Shown in pieces: positions 1 to 9,068 of a stretch of 64,000 bases of DNA. The stretch covers positions 111,056 to 175,055 of the forward strand of contig JAFZRN010000008.1 in assembly GCA_017619835.1 (NCBI GenBank), read 5' to 3'. Source of the DNA: Eubacterium sp. (GTDB lineage Bacteria; Bacillota; Clostridia; Lachnospirales; Lachnospiraceae). Position 1 is the stretch's first letter. Every line of letters starts with the position of its first letter. The notes under the pieces were generated by a model. That model saw nothing but the letters and a program-made list of their open reading frames with translations, was not told the origin of the DNA and ran no database searches. Position numbers and translations under genes: made by a program.

Positions 1-2
1 AT

Positions 3-743
3 GAGTCTCTGATGAAGGATATGAAAGAGATACTTGAGCTTATTCAGGAGCACTACGAATATCCGGTTGATACGGAATATACGATAAATATCGCTCAGGA
101 CGGAAGCTATGTTATAGACCTTCTTCAGTGCCGTCCGCTTCAGCTAACGAAGGACGGAGAAAAGGTCGACTTCCCCGAGAATGTGGATAATGAGAAGACT
201 CTGCTTGAAACTACCGGAGTTTCCATGGGCTTTTCGAGAAAGATAAAGCTGGATGCTGTAGTCTACATCGATCCTATCAAGTATTACAACATGCCATATA
301 AGAAAAAGTATGATATCAAAAAGGCTCTGTCGGATGTTAACTGGTACTATAAAGGAAAGGGTAAAAAGCTGCTTCTCCTTACCCCGGGAAGGATATGTAC
401 TTCGTCTCCGGAGCTTGGCGTTCCGTCGGCATTTGCGGATATCAGTGAATTCACTGTGATAGCGGAGGTTTCCGAATCAAAGGCCGGATACATCCCCGAG
501 CTGAGCTACGGAAGCCATATCTTCCAGGATCTGGTCGAAGCAGGCATCCTTTATACCGCAGTATTCGAGGGAAAGAATACCATAGCCTATCATCCGGAGC
601 TTCTAGAGGCACGCGATGATATAACATCAGCCATAACTGAACTTTCCGAAGAAAATGAAGGGATATTGCGAGTATATGATGTATCGGAGTCAGACATTTA
701 TCTTTATTATGACCTGACGGCCGAAAGGCTCCTTATTCATTAA
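3..743 (+). CDS. PEP/pyruvate-binding (PPDK N-domain-like) protein, C-terminal part
   Basis: The frame is open to the left window edge, so this is the 3' end of a longer gene; the ATG at 12 is probably internal. The stretch around residues 20-42 (VDTEYTINI then LLQCRPLQ) matches the end of the pyruvate-phosphate-dikinase/PEP synthase nucleotide-binding domain, where VDIEF and QxRPL close the ATP-grasp fold. The remaining ~200 residues have no motif I recognise; they resemble the C-terminal extension of large clostridial PEP/pyruvate-binding proteins. A phosphotransfer role on PEP or pyruvate, or on another acceptor, is inferred from the fold only. It ends 69 bases before the next start. Confidence 0.6.
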   Translation, partial: ESLMKDMKEILELIQEHYEYPVDTEYTINIAQDGSYVIDLLQCRPLQLTKDGEKVDFPENVDNEKTLLETTGVSMGFSRKIKLDAVVYIDPIKYYNMPYKKKYDIKKALSDVNWYYKGKGKKLLLLTPGRICTSSPELGVPSAFADISEFTVIAEVSESKAGYIPELSYGSHIFQDLVEAGILYTAVFEGKNTIAYHPELLEARDDITSAITELSEENEGILRVYDVSESDIYLYYDLTAERLLIH

Positions 744-812
744 ATCCGTTCTTTTAATACACCCGAATCTATGGTAAGATTAAACTCCAAGGTTTTATTG
801 GGGAGGTGTTAC

Positions 813-1442
813 ATGAACGAGAATATTATTAAGAGAAATGAGCTTCTTGCCCAGAAGGTCATCAAGGGGCTTGAGTCTCGTAACATGAGCGGATACTATG
901 CCGCAACGAAGGAGGAGGCTCTCAAAAAAGCGCTGGAGCTTATTCCGGAGGGTTCATCGGTTACTATGGGCGGGGCTATGAGTGCTCATGAGATCGGATT
1001 GGTCGATGTGATGAAGTCCGGTAATTATGATTTTATAGATCGTGATCAGTATGAGGATAAAAGAGCAGCCATGCTGGCTGCATATGATGCGGATGTTTTC
1101 CTCGTAAGTGCAAATGCCATGACGGATGACGGCGTTATCGTAAGTATAGACGGAAATGCCAACAGAGTATCGGCTATTGCGCAGGGTCCGAAGAAGGTAG
1201 TATTCATTGTCGGAATGAATAAGATCTGTAACGATGTGGATGCTGCAATGAAGAGAGCGAGAAATGTTGCCGCACCGATAAATGCCCAGCGTTTCGGACT
1301 TTCGACACCTTGCAGCAAGACCGGAGCATGCTTTAACTGCAAGTCCCCGGATACCATCTGCTGCCAGATTCTCATAACAAGATTTTCAAAGCATGAAGGA
1401 CGAATTCATGTGATCCTTGTTAATGATAATCTCGGATTTTAA
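813..1442 (+). CDS. LUD-domain protein (lactate utilisation-like)
   Basis: A 209-residue protein. An upstream in-frame ATG exists at 771, but the ATG at 813 sits just after GGGGAGG and is the likelier start. The sequence fits the LUD/DUF162 family: a helical N-terminus, then a fold with GSSVTMGGAMSAHEIG (near residues 42-57) and NRVSAIAQGPKKVVFIVG, and a conserved tail with CSKTGACFNCKSPDTICC. Family members such as LutC/LutB partners act in L-lactate oxidation. Small standalone clostridial versions like this one have no proven reaction. The cysteine-rich segment could bind metal. It stands alone between a PEP-binding protein and a GGDEF protein, so context does not define its role. Confidence 0.8.
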   Translation: MNENIIKRNELLAQKVIKGLESRNMSGYYAATKEEALKKALELIPEGSSVTMGGAMSAHEIGLVDVMKSGNYDFIDRDQYEDKRAAMLAAYDADVFLVSANAMTDDGVIVSIDGNANRVSAIAQGPKKVVFIVGMNKICNDVDAAMKRARNVAAPINAQRFGLSTPCSKTGACFNCKSPDTICCQILITRFSKHEGRIHVILVNDNLGF

Positions 1443-1583
1443 ACTGAATATCACGACCATAGCAAAAAAAAGCGAAAAATATAAAAAACCTGTATGAATT
1501 TCCCGCAAAAAGTAGTATTATATACACATGCAGCATTTTGACACTAGAAGTAAGGACATGATGTATTAAGGGTTTACAAAGTA

Positions 1584-2654
1584 GTGGGAATAGTTAGTTT
1601 AATCAACAGGGATATTGCAGCAGAAAACGAAACTAAAAGAGTCATAGTAGCTCTGCGTATACTACTTATAGTTGTTTTCATTGCGTTTACCGTGGATACG
1701 CTGCTTGCCGGCCCCGGTGCGGTACAGATGTATCCATATAGGATATTTGGTCTTCTCGGAGCAAATATATTTATTTTTGTGCTTACATATCATTCAAAAA
1801 CAAGAACAGCACTATGGTCTTTTGTGCTGTTCTTATTTCTTTGGACTATTCTTATGATCCCGGTTTACGGCTGGAGTGCAGGAATGCAGAACTACTACAT
1901 CATCATCCTGATGCTCACGTTTTTCGCCAGCCACAGCAGCAGTCTGAAGAAGTTTATCTATGCGGGATTTGTGCTTGTGTTCAGGATCCTTACTATCCTG
2001 ATCTATGGCGGAATGAATTCCGAGATCGTTACCAGTCCTTTTTTAAACAAATGTATTCAGATATCCAATATATCAGCTGTTTTTATTTCCATCATTCTCA
2101 TATCCTACATTTTCAGTAAGAAAGAGTCTGACGAAGAAAACAAGCTGATGAAATATAATGACCGCCTCAAAAAAGAGGCGAATACAGACAGGCTCACAGG
2201 TCTTTTCAACAGAAGAAGAGCCGAAGAGTATCTTAAACAGGTTACCCAGGACAGTGAGTCTCATGCCGTCAGTGTTGCCATTGGTGATATCGACTTCTTT
2301 AAGAAGGTAAATGATACCTATGGCCATGATGTAGGAGACGAGGTCCTTAAGTTTGTCGCCAACAAAATGAGAGAAAGCTGCGGAAGCGAAACATTTCTGG
2401 CAAGATGGGGCGGAGAAGAGTTTCTGCTGGTATTTCCCAATAGTAACGGTGACGACGCATACATTGCTCTGGAAAAGCTCAGAAATGAGCTGGAAGAGAG
2501 CGAGATAAAGGTAAAGGACATAGTGATCAGGCTGACTATGACTTTCGGTCTCTCGGAATTCTCATTCAACAAGGGTGAGAAACATACCGTAAAGGAAGCT
2601 GATGAAAAGCTGTACATGGGTAAAGCAAACGGCAGGAATCAGGTCGTTTATTAA
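1584..2654 (+). CDS. Membrane diguanylate cyclase (GGDEF domain)
   Basis: A 356-residue protein. The start is GTG, because the frame is stopped upstream at 1551-1553 and no ATG precedes the membrane part. About six hydrophobic segments lie between residues 22 and 178, followed by a short linker and a GGDEF domain from about residue 200 (TDRLTGLFNRR). The active-site motif is GGEEF at 276-280, a functional variant, and the metal site DIDFFKKVND is intact. The inhibitory I-site RxxD five residues upstream is absent (GSET there). This predicts synthesis of cyclic di-GMP without product feedback. The membrane sensor domain is not one I can name. An HD-GYP protein at 38220 could be its counterpart. 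Confidence 0.85.
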   Translation: MGIVSLINRDIAAENETKRVIVALRILLIVVFIAFTVDTLLAGPGAVQMYPYRIFGLLGANIFIFVLTYHSKTRTALWSFVLFLFLWTILMIPVYGWSAGMQNYYIIILMLTFFASHSSSLKKFIYAGFVLVFRILTILIYGGMNSEIVTSPFLNKCIQISNISAVFISIILISYIFSKKESDEENKLMKYNDRLKKEANTDRLTGLFNRRRAEEYLKQVTQDSESHAVSVAIGDIDFFKKVNDTYGHDVGDEVLKFVANKMRESCGSETFLARWGGEEFLLVFPNSNGDDAYIALEKLRNELEESEIKVKDIVIRLTMTFGLSEFSFNKGEKHTVKEADEKLYMGKANGRNQVVY

Positions 2655-2704
2655 TAAGACGGTGGTTACATTACTATATTACTTAAAGACGAGGAGGTAT
2701 AAGC

Positions 2705-4783
2705 ATGAATGTATTCACAACGGATAAGATCCGTAACGTAGTCCTTCTTGGACATGGAGGCGCAGGAAAAACTTCGCTTGTTGAGGCGATGGCTTATCTT
2801 GCAGGCATGACTAATCGTATGGGAACAGTTGAGAACGGAAATACGATCAGTGATTATGACAAGGAGGAGATCAAGAGAAAGATCTCTCTGAAGACCGCTG
2901 TGGTTCCGATAGTATGGGATGACTGCAAAGTCAACATCCTTGATACTCCCGGATTCCCCGACTTTATAGGAGAGGCTGAAGAAGCTGCTGCAGTAGCTGA
3001 TGCGGCAATCATCGTTATCTCCGGCAAGACCGGAATCGAGGCCGGTACAAGACGTGCATGGGAGCTTTGCGAAAAGAGAAATCTCCCCAGAATGTTCTTC
3101 GTAACGGATATGGATATCGATAAAGCAAGCTTCCGTGACGTAGTTCAGTCACTTCAGGATATGTACGGCAAGAGAATTGCTCCGTTCCACCTTCCCATCA
3201 GAGAGAACGAGCAGTTTGTTGGCTATGTAAATGTTATCCAGCAGAAAGCTAAGCGCTGGAATGACAAGGGTACGGTAGATAAGTTTGATGTTCCCGAGTA
3301 TTCTCAGGAAAATCTCAATATCTGCAGAGACGCTCTTGTTGAGGCAGTTGCCGAGACAAGTGAAGAGTTCATGGAGAGATTCTTCGACGGCGGCGAGTTC
3401 TCAGAGGATGAGATCCGTCAGGCACTTCGTGTAAGTGTTCACGATGGCTCCATAGTTCCCGTACTCATGGGATCAAATACTCTCGCAAGAGGTATGTTCA
3501 CTCTGATGGTTGATATCATCAAGTACTTCCCGAGCCCTGATAAATGTAAATGTGCCGGCATCAATACTATCAACAACGAAGTATTTGAGGCTGATTATGA
3601 TTTCTCAAAGCCGAAATCAGCTTACATTTTCAAGACTATAGCCGATCCGTATATTGGTAAATATTCTCTGATCAAGGTAAATTCAGGTGTGCTTAAACCT
3701 GACGATGTGCTTTATAACTATCATCGTGACGCAGAAGAAAGACTCGGCAAGCTGTATGTTATCTGCGGAAGCAAGGTAGAAGAAGTTAAGGAGCTTCATG
3801 CAGGTGATATCGGAGCTCTCGCTAAGCTTGCAGTGAGCCAGACCACCGATTCACTTTCAACAAAGAAGAACCCTATAACCTATATCCGTACACCGATCTC
3901 AAAGCCTTACGTTTACAGACGTTACAGAGCTGTTAAGAAGGGTGACGAGGATAAGATCTCACAGGCACTTTCAAAGCTGCTTATGGAAGACCTTACTCTT
4001 GAGACCGTAAATGACGGCGCAAACGGCCAGACACTTCTTTACGGAATCAGTGAGCAGCATCTTGATACAGTAAGATGCATCCTTGAATCCAGATATAAGG
4101 TTGAGATGGAACTCTTAAGACCTAGGATCGCATTTAAAGAGACCATAACCAAGAAGGTTGATACAGAATACAAGTATAAGAAGCAGTCCGGCGGACATGG
4201 TCAGTATGGTCACGTTAAGATCACTATGGAGCCTCTTGGCGATACAGATACACCTTATGTGTTCGAGCAGATAGTAGTCGGCGGTGCAGTTCCGAAGAAT
4301 TACTTCCCTGCAGTTGAAAAGGGTATTGACGAAGCCGTAAAGGCAGGCCCTCTTGCCAAGTATCCGGTTACAGGCGTAAAGGTAGTTCTCTATGATGGTA
4401 GCTATCACCCTGTTGATTCTTCCGAGCTTGCATTCAAGGTTGCTACAAAGCAGGCCTTTGTAAATGGCTTCATGGACGCAAGACCCGTACTTCTCGAGCC
4501 TATCGCTTCCCTTAAGGTTGTTGTACCGAGTGAGTTCACCGGTGATGTAATGGGCGATCTTAATAAGAGAAGAGCAAGAGTTAACGGAATGAATCCTCTT
4601 GATAACGGATATCAGGAAGTTCTTGCAGACATTCCTTATCTTGAGCTTTATGAGTATGATACAAAACTCTTCTCGATGACGAGAGGAAGCGGTGTATTCT
4701 CATACGAGTTCGCAAGATATGAGCAGGCACCCGATGAGGTAGCTAAGAAAGAAATAGCAGAAGCAAACAAAGACAAAGAATAG
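2705..4783 (+). CDS. Elongation factor G-like GTPase (EF-G2 type)
   Basis: A 692-residue protein, full length for EF-G and preceded by GAGGAGGT. The G-domain P-loop is GHGGAGKT (16-23) and the G3 motif is DTPG (80-83). Domains II-V follow, including the domain IV region (HGQYGHVKITMEPLG) and C-terminal RRARVNGM. The absence of an adjacent rpsL-rpsG-tuf cluster and the divergent G1/G2 sequence place it with the paralogous EF-G2 group rather than the main FusA. The guanine-specificity motif NKxD reads TDMD (134-137), which is unusual. Translocation, ribosome recycling or a stress role cannot be told apart from sequence. It precedes the glycogen genes but has its own ribosome site and is separated from them by a promoter. 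Confidence 0.85.
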   Translation: MNVFTTDKIRNVVLLGHGGAGKTSLVEAMAYLAGMTNRMGTVENGNTISDYDKEEIKRKISLKTAVVPIVWDDCKVNILDTPGFPDFIGEAEEAAAVADAAIIVISGKTGIEAGTRRAWELCEKRNLPRMFFVTDMDIDKASFRDVVQSLQDMYGKRIAPFHLPIRENEQFVGYVNVIQQKAKRWNDKGTVDKFDVPEYSQENLNICRDALVEAVAETSEEFMERFFDGGEFSEDEIRQALRVSVHDGSIVPVLMGSNTLARGMFTLMVDIIKYFPSPDKCKCAGINTINNEVFEADYDFSKPKSAYIFKTIADPYIGKYSLIKVNSGVLKPDDVLYNYHRDAEERLGKLYVICGSKVEEVKELHAGDIGALAKLAVSQTTDSLSTKKNPITYIRTPISKPYVYRRYRAVKKGDEDKISQALSKLLMEDLTLETVNDGANGQTLLYGISEQHLDTVRCILESRYKVEMELLRPRIAFKETITKKVDTEYKYKKQSGGHGQYGHVKITMEPLGDTDTPYVFEQIVVGGAVPKNYFPAVEKGIDEAVKAGPLAKYPVTGVKVVLYDGSYHPVDSSELAFKVATKQAFVNGFMDARPVLLEPIASLKVVVPSEFTGDVMGDLNKRRARVNGMNPLDNGYQEVLADIPYLELYEYDTKLFSMTRGSGVFSYEFARYEQAPDEVAKKEIAEANKDKE

Positions 4784-4793
4784 TGATTTTATG

Positions 4794-4822
4794 TTTCATT
4801 AATCAGTCATTAGTGGTATAAT
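4794..4822 (+). promoter_or_regulatory. Sigma-A promoter for glgC-glgD
   Basis: TTTCAT, 17 bases, then a perfect TATAAT (4817-4822) preceded by TGG, an extended -10. It lies 46 bases before the glgC start. The -35 box is weak. Confidence 0.6.
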
Positions 4823-4867
4823 TAAGTAGACTTGTAACATATGATTTTGCATTAAAGGAGTGACAAT

Positions 4868-6139
4868 ATGGTTAAGAAGGAAATGATCGCAATGCTTCTT
4901 GCTGGTGGCCAGGGCTCGCGTCTTGGTGTTCTTACCTCAAAGCTTGCAAAACCTGCAGTTGCTTTCGGTGGAAAGTACAAAATCATAGACTTCCCGCTCA
5001 GTAACTGTATCAATTCTGGTATTGATACCGTAGGTGTGCTTACACAGTACAGGCCTCTTCGTTTGAATCAGCATATCGGTATTGGTATGCCCTGGGATTT
5101 GGACAGGAATTTCGGAGGCGTTACGGTTCTTCCACCATATGAGAGTTCAGATAATGCATCCTGGTATACCGGCACGGCAAATGCCATATATCAGAATCTG
5201 GAATTCATGGAATACTATAATCCTGATTATGTGCTCATCCTTTCAGGAGATCATATATACAAAATGGATTATGAGGTAATGCTTGATTTTCATAAGAGCT
5301 CTCATGCAGATGTAACTATTGCAACCTATCAGGTTCCGATGGAAGAGGCTAGTAGATTCGGCGTTGTCATTACTGATGATAATAATGTAATCCAGGAGTT
5401 CGAGGAGAAACCCGAGCATCCGAGAAGCAATAAAGCTTCAATGGGTATCTACATATTCAACTGGAAGCTTCTGAAGGATAAGCTTATTGAGATGAAGGAC
5501 ACACCTTCATGCGACTTCGGTAAGCACGTTATCCCTTCATGTCATGCTGAAGGAAAGAAGATAGTAGCTTATGATTATAAGGGCTATTGGAAGGATGTAG
5601 GAACTCTCGGATCATATTGGGAGTCCAATATGGAGCTTGTGGATATCATTCCCGAATTTAACCTCTATGAGGAATTCTGGAGAATCTATACCAAGAGTGA
5701 TAATCTTCCGCCTCAGTATATTGCACCCGGCAGCAACGTTATCAAAAGTATTATTGGAGAAGGTACTGAAATATATGGAAATGTCGAGAAATCCGTTATC
5801 GGATCGGCAGTCCGCATCGGTAAGGGTGCTGTTGTAAAGGATTCCATCATCATGAACAATGTTGAGATTGGTGACGGAGCCGTGATCGATAAAGCAATAC
5901 TCGCTGAAGGTGTTAAGATCGGTAAGAATGCCGTTCTTGGTGTAGGTGAGCCTGCAGAGAATGACTATAAGCCTGCAGTCTACGCATTTGACCTTGTAAC
6001 TATAGGAGAGAATTCTATTGTTCCGGAAAATGTAAAGATTGGAAAGAACACTGCTATTCTCGGAGAGACCACTTTGGAGGATTATCCCGGAGGAGAACTT
6101 CCAAGCGGCGGATCTATAATCAGAGAGGCAGGTGAGTAA
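4868..6139 (+). CDS. glgC: Glucose-1-phosphate adenylyltransferase, catalytic subunit
   Basis: A 423-residue enzyme making ADP-glucose from glucose-1-phosphate and ATP, the committed step of bacterial glycogen synthesis. The nucleotidyltransferase signature [16 protein letters not shown] is at residues 11-26, followed by [30 protein letters not shown] carries the metal-binding Asp, and a left-handed beta-helix of hexapeptide-like repeats fills the last ~130 residues (for example [16 protein letters not shown]). AAAGGAG precedes the ATG. It ends one base before the preferred glgD start, so the two subunits are translationally coupled, as in the Firmicutes GlgCD heteromer. Confidence 0.95.
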   Translation: MVKKEMIAMLLAGGQGSRLGVLTSKLAKPAVAFGGKYKIIDFPLSNCINSGIDTVGVLTQYRPLRLNQHIGIGMPWDLDRNFGGVTVLPPYESSDNASWYTGTANAIYQNLEFMEYYNPDYVLILSGDHIYKMDYEVMLDFHKSSHADVTIATYQVPMEEASRFGVVITDDNNVIQEFEEKPEHPRSNKASMGIYIFNWKLLKDKLIEMKDTPSCDFGKHVIPSCHAEGKKIVAYDYKGYWKDVGTLGSYWESNMELVDIIPEFNLYEEFWRIYTKSDNLPPQYIAPGSNVIKSIIGEGTEIYGNVEKSVIGSAVRIGKGAVVKDSIIMNNVEIGDGAVIDKAILAEGVKIGKNAVLGVGEPAENDYKPAVYAFDLVTIGENSIVPENVKIGKNTAILGETTLEDYPGGELPSGGSIIREAGE

Positions 6140-6140
6140 G

Positions 6141-7265
6141 ATGAGAGCTATAGGAATTATTCTGGCAGGTGGTAACAGCAGCAGAATGGGCGATCTCTCG
6201 GCAAAGCGTGCTACGGCAGCTATGCCTATGGCAGGATGCTACAGAGCGATTGATTTCTCACTTTCAAATATGTCTAATTCACATATTCAGAAGGTGGCTG
6301 TGTACACACAGTATAACTCAAGATCCCTTAATGAACATCTTAATTCATCCAAGTGGTGGGATTTTGGCAGAAAACAGGGTGGACTGTATATATTCACTCC
6401 TACTATAACGGCAACGAACAGCTATTGGTATAAGGGTACCGCCGATGCACTGTATCAGAACATCGGATTCCTGAAAGATGCTCACGAGCCATATGTGGTT
6501 ATCGCATCCGGTGACGGAGTATACAAGATGGATTACAACAAGGTACTTGAGGACCACATATCCAAGAATGCCGATATAACCATTGTAACCAAAGAAATCA
6601 GAGCAGATGAGGACGACATCTCAAGATTCGGAGTAGTGAAGGTTGGAGAAAACGGCCGTGTACTCGATTTTGAAGAGAAGCCTCTGGTTGCTGAAACATC
6701 TACCGCATCCATAGGGGTGTATGTGGTAAGACGTCGTCAGCTGATTGAACTTCTTGAGACATGTGCTTCAGAAGGAAGAACAGACTTTGTTAAGGATATT
6801 CTTATCAGATATAAGAATGTAAAGAGGATCAATGCTTACAGTCTTGATTCATACTGGAGAAATATCGGATCCATCGATTCATATTTCAGGACCAATATGG
6901 ATTTCCTTAAGTCTGAGGTTAGAGATCATTTCTTCCGTACAACACCGGGAGTTTATACAAAGGTTGAGGATCTTCCTCCTGCAAAGTTTAACGGAGAAGC
7001 TGTTACATCAAATTCGCTTATCGCAAGCGGATGTATCATAAACGGATCTGTTGAAAATTCAGTTTTGTTCAAGAAGGTCTATGTAGGTAATAACTGTGTA
7101 ATAAAGAACTCGATCATCTTGAATGATGTACATATCGGTGATAACTGCTACATCGAGAATTGTATTGTAGAAAGCAGAGATACAATTAAGGCCAATACAG
7201 TTCATACCGGTGAAGCATCTAATCCAAAGATAGTAATCGAGAAGAGCTTTAGATATACACTGTAG
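6141..7265 (+). CDS. glgD: Glucose-1-phosphate adenylyltransferase, GlgD regulatory subunit
   Basis: A 374-residue GlgC paralogue. The ATG at 6141 is preferred: it gives MRAIGIILAGG and is preceded by AGGTGAG. A GTG at 6132, overlapping glgC by eight bases, would add three residues. The N-terminal nucleotidyltransferase fold is kept, but the signature is altered (GGNSSRMGDLSAKRATAAMP) relative to GlgC. A shortened beta-helix domain ends the protein. In characterised Firmicutes GlgD is poorly active or inactive alone and modulates GlgC in a heterotetramer; that role is inferred here from homology and coupling to glgC. Confidence 0.92.
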   Translation: MRAIGIILAGGNSSRMGDLSAKRATAAMPMAGCYRAIDFSLSNMSNSHIQKVAVYTQYNSRSLNEHLNSSKWWDFGRKQGGLYIFTPTITATNSYWYKGTADALYQNIGFLKDAHEPYVVIASGDGVYKMDYNKVLEDHISKNADITIVTKEIRADEDDISRFGVVKVGENGRVLDFEEKPLVAETSTASIGVYVVRRRQLIELLETCASEGRTDFVKDILIRYKNVKRINAYSLDSYWRNIGSIDSYFRTNMDFLKSEVRDHFFRTTPGVYTKVEDLPPAKFNGEAVTSNSLIASGCIINGSVENSVLFKKVYVGNNCVIKNSIILNDVHIGDNCYIENCIVESRDTIKANTVHTGEASNPKIVIEKSFRYTL

Positions 7266-7289
7266 ATTTGTTTTTGGAGGGTCACATAT

Positions 7290-7562
7290 ATGGAAATCAC
7301 AGATGTAAGAGTAAGAAGAGTTACCAAAGAAGGTAAAATGAAGGCAGTTGTTTCTATAACTATCGATAACGAGTTCGTTATCCATGATATCAAGGTTATA
7401 GAAGGTGAGAAGGGACTGTTCATTGCTATGCCGAGCCGCAAATCTTCGGACGGTGAGTATAGGGATATTGCACATCCTATCAATTCCGATACCAGGAAGA
7501 AGATTCAGGAGCTTATCCTTGAAAAGTACGCAGAGACACCTGAAGAGGAGCCATCATTCTAG
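7290..7562 (+). CDS. spoVG: Septation/sporulation regulator SpoVG
   Basis: A 90-residue protein beginning [11 protein letters not shown], with the diagnostic [21 protein letters not shown] segment in the middle; length and sequence are typical of SpoVG. The family binds nucleic acid and affects septation, sporulation, capsule and virulence gene expression in Firmicutes. A GGAGGG ribosome site precedes the ATG. It is 24 bases after glgD and followed by a strong terminator, so it is probably the last gene of the glg transcript. The next unit (glmU-like, pth, mfd) is its usual clostridial neighbourhood. Confidence 0.95.
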   Translation: MEITDVRVRRVTKEGKMKAVVSITIDNEFVIHDIKVIEGEKGLFIAMPSRKSSDGEYRDIAHPINSDTRKKIQELILEKYAETPEEEPSF

Positions 7563-7599
7563 AGAGGCTTGGTATGTTACAACTTAATAGATAAGAAAG

Positions 7600-7627
7600 A
7601 GGCAGGAAAGAATCCTGCCTTTTTCTT
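7600..7627 (+). terminator. Rho-independent terminator after spoVG
   Basis: AGGCAGGA (7600-7607) pairs with TCCTGCCT (7613-7620) across a five-base loop, followed directly by TTTTCTT. It closes the glgC-glgD-spoVG unit. Confidence 0.9.
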
Positions 7628-7650
7628 ATTTTACGAGCTTTATAAACAGC

Positions 7651-7679
7651 TTGTAAATTATCCTTTCTTCTGTTATATT
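7651..7679 (+). promoter_or_regulatory. Sigma-A promoter for the glmU-pth-mfd unit
   Basis: TTGTAA (7651-7656), exactly 17 bases, then TATATT (7674-7679). It lies just after the spoVG terminator and 52 bases before the glmU-like start. Confidence 0.6.
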
Positions 7680-7730
7680 AGGTTAGCTGTATAAATCAGC
7701 GCATAAATGCATGTTTAGAAGGAGTACATC

Positions 7731-8474
7731 ATGGATAAGTTTAAAGCGGTTATTCTTGCGGCCGGAAAGGGTACGCGTATGGAGTCAGACCTTCCCAAGG
7801 TTCTGCACAAGGTATGTGACCAGACCATGGTTCATTATACCATCGCAGCAGCTAAGGAGGCCGGAGCTACAGATGTAATCGTTATAGTAGGCTATCAGGG
7901 GCAGCTTGTTAAAAGAGAGATCATCGACTACGTGGAATATGCGGAGCAGCATGAACAGCTTGGAACAGGACACGCAGTAATGTGTGCAAAGGACAAGATC
8001 GGAACAGAGGGTGACACTGTGATCCTCTGCGGTGACACACCTCTTATTACGGCAGAAACAATAAAGAAGCTTCGTGAAAAGCATAAGCATGAATCTAACG
8101 GAGTTACCGTTCTTTCGGCAATAATAGATGATCCTACGGGATACGGACGTATCATAAGAGATGCTGACGGAAACTTCCTTAAGATAACAGAGCATAAGGA
8201 CTGTACAGAGGAAGAGCTTAAGGTAAATGAGATCAATTCCGGAATGTATGTCTTTAATTCGGAGGCACTTTCCTTCAGCCTTGATAAGCTTACCAATGAT
8301 AATGCTCAGGGAGAATATTACCTGACAGATACAGTTCAGATAATAAAGAGTACCGGTCTTAAGGTTAATGCCATGCCGGTAGATGATGTAACCGAGATCC
8401 TCGGAGTCAATACCAAGGCACAGCTTGCCGAGGCCGAGGCGATAATGAAACAGAGATTGGGAATAGAAGAATAA
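7731..8474 (+). CDS. UDP-GlcNAc pyrophosphorylase domain (GlmU N-terminal half only)
   Basis: A 247-residue NTP transferase matching the uridyltransferase half of GlmU: LAAGKGTRMESDLPKVLHKV at the N-terminus, QLGTGHAVM near 80, CGDTPLIT near 101, and the NSGMYVF and NDNAQGEYYLTD segments typical of GlmU. The enzyme would join UTP and GlcNAc-1-phosphate to give UDP-GlcNAc for peptidoglycan. Bifunctional GlmU is about 450 residues; the left-handed beta-helix acetyltransferase half is absent, and the gene ends cleanly at TAA directly before pth. The acetylation step must come from elsewhere if this is the cell's GlmU. Its position between spoVG and pth is that of glmU in other Firmicutes. Confidence 0.88.
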   Translation: MDKFKAVILAAGKGTRMESDLPKVLHKVCDQTMVHYTIAAAKEAGATDVIVIVGYQGQLVKREIIDYVEYAEQHEQLGTGHAVMCAKDKIGTEGDTVILCGDTPLITAETIKKLREKHKHESNGVTVLSAIIDDPTGYGRIIRDADGNFLKITEHKDCTEEELKVNEINSGMYVFNSEALSFSLDKLTNDNAQGEYYLTDTVQIIKSTGLKVNAMPVDDVTEILGVNTKAQLAEAEAIMKQRLGIEE

Positions 8475-9032
8475 ATGAAGATAATAGTCGGGCTTGGCAA
8501 TCCGGGACTTAAGTATGCGGGAAGCCGTCACAATATGGGCTTTTCCGCGATCACTGCTCTCTCGGACAAGCATGGGATCAAACTGAATAAGAAGGAACTG
8601 AAATCCATCACCGGCCACGGCTTTATCGAAGGAGAGAAGGTTGTGCTGGCAGAACCTCAGACCTATATGAATCTGAGCGGTGAGGCAGTACGTGCTCTCA
8701 TAGATTTTTACAAATGTACCGCAGAGGATCTCATTATCATTTATGATGATGCGGATATCGATGTGGGCAGGATACGTATCAGAAAGCAGGGCAGTGCAGG
8801 TGGCCATAATGGTATCAAGAATATAATCGAGCACCTGGGCACCGATACATTTGACCGTATCAAGATAGGTATCGGAAAGAGACCCGATGAATGGGAAATG
8901 ATGGACTATGTTCTGTCTCGTCCTGCAAAAGAGGATCTTCCCACTATCAGGGATGCAGTAAACAGGGCGGCCGATGCCGTAAGTGAGATAATAAGGTCAG
9001 ATGCCGATTCGGCAATGAACCTTTACAATTAG
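8475..9032 (+). CDS. pth: Peptidyl-tRNA hydrolase
   Basis: A 185-residue enzyme that frees tRNA from peptidyl-tRNA dropped by ribosomes. It starts MKIIVGLGNPGLKYAGSRHNMGF, containing the conserved Asn and catalytic His of the family, and has PQTYMNLSGEAV and DDADIDVGRIRIRKQGSAGGHNGIK in the expected order. The ATG directly follows the TAA of the GlmU-like gene, with a weak ribosome site inside that gene, so it is translationally coupled. Mfd follows after 36 bases. The prs gene often found in this cluster is absent. Confidence 0.96.
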   Translation: MKIIVGLGNPGLKYAGSRHNMGFSAITALSDKHGIKLNKKELKSITGHGFIEGEKVVLAEPQTYMNLSGEAVRALIDFYKCTAEDLIIIYDDADIDVGRIRIRKQGSAGGHNGIKNIIEHLGTDTFDRIKIGIGKRPDEWEMMDYVLSRPAKEDLPTIRDAVNRAADAVSEIIRSDADSAMNLYN

Positions 9033-9068
9033 CAATATATAAACCTGAAGATTCTTATCAGAGGAGAT

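Noticed and set aside
7785-8834. A 349-residue open frame on the - strand opposite glmU-like and pth
   Set aside because: It lies wholly opposite two well-supported genes, has no ribosome site and no recognisable domain; a codon-bias shadow.
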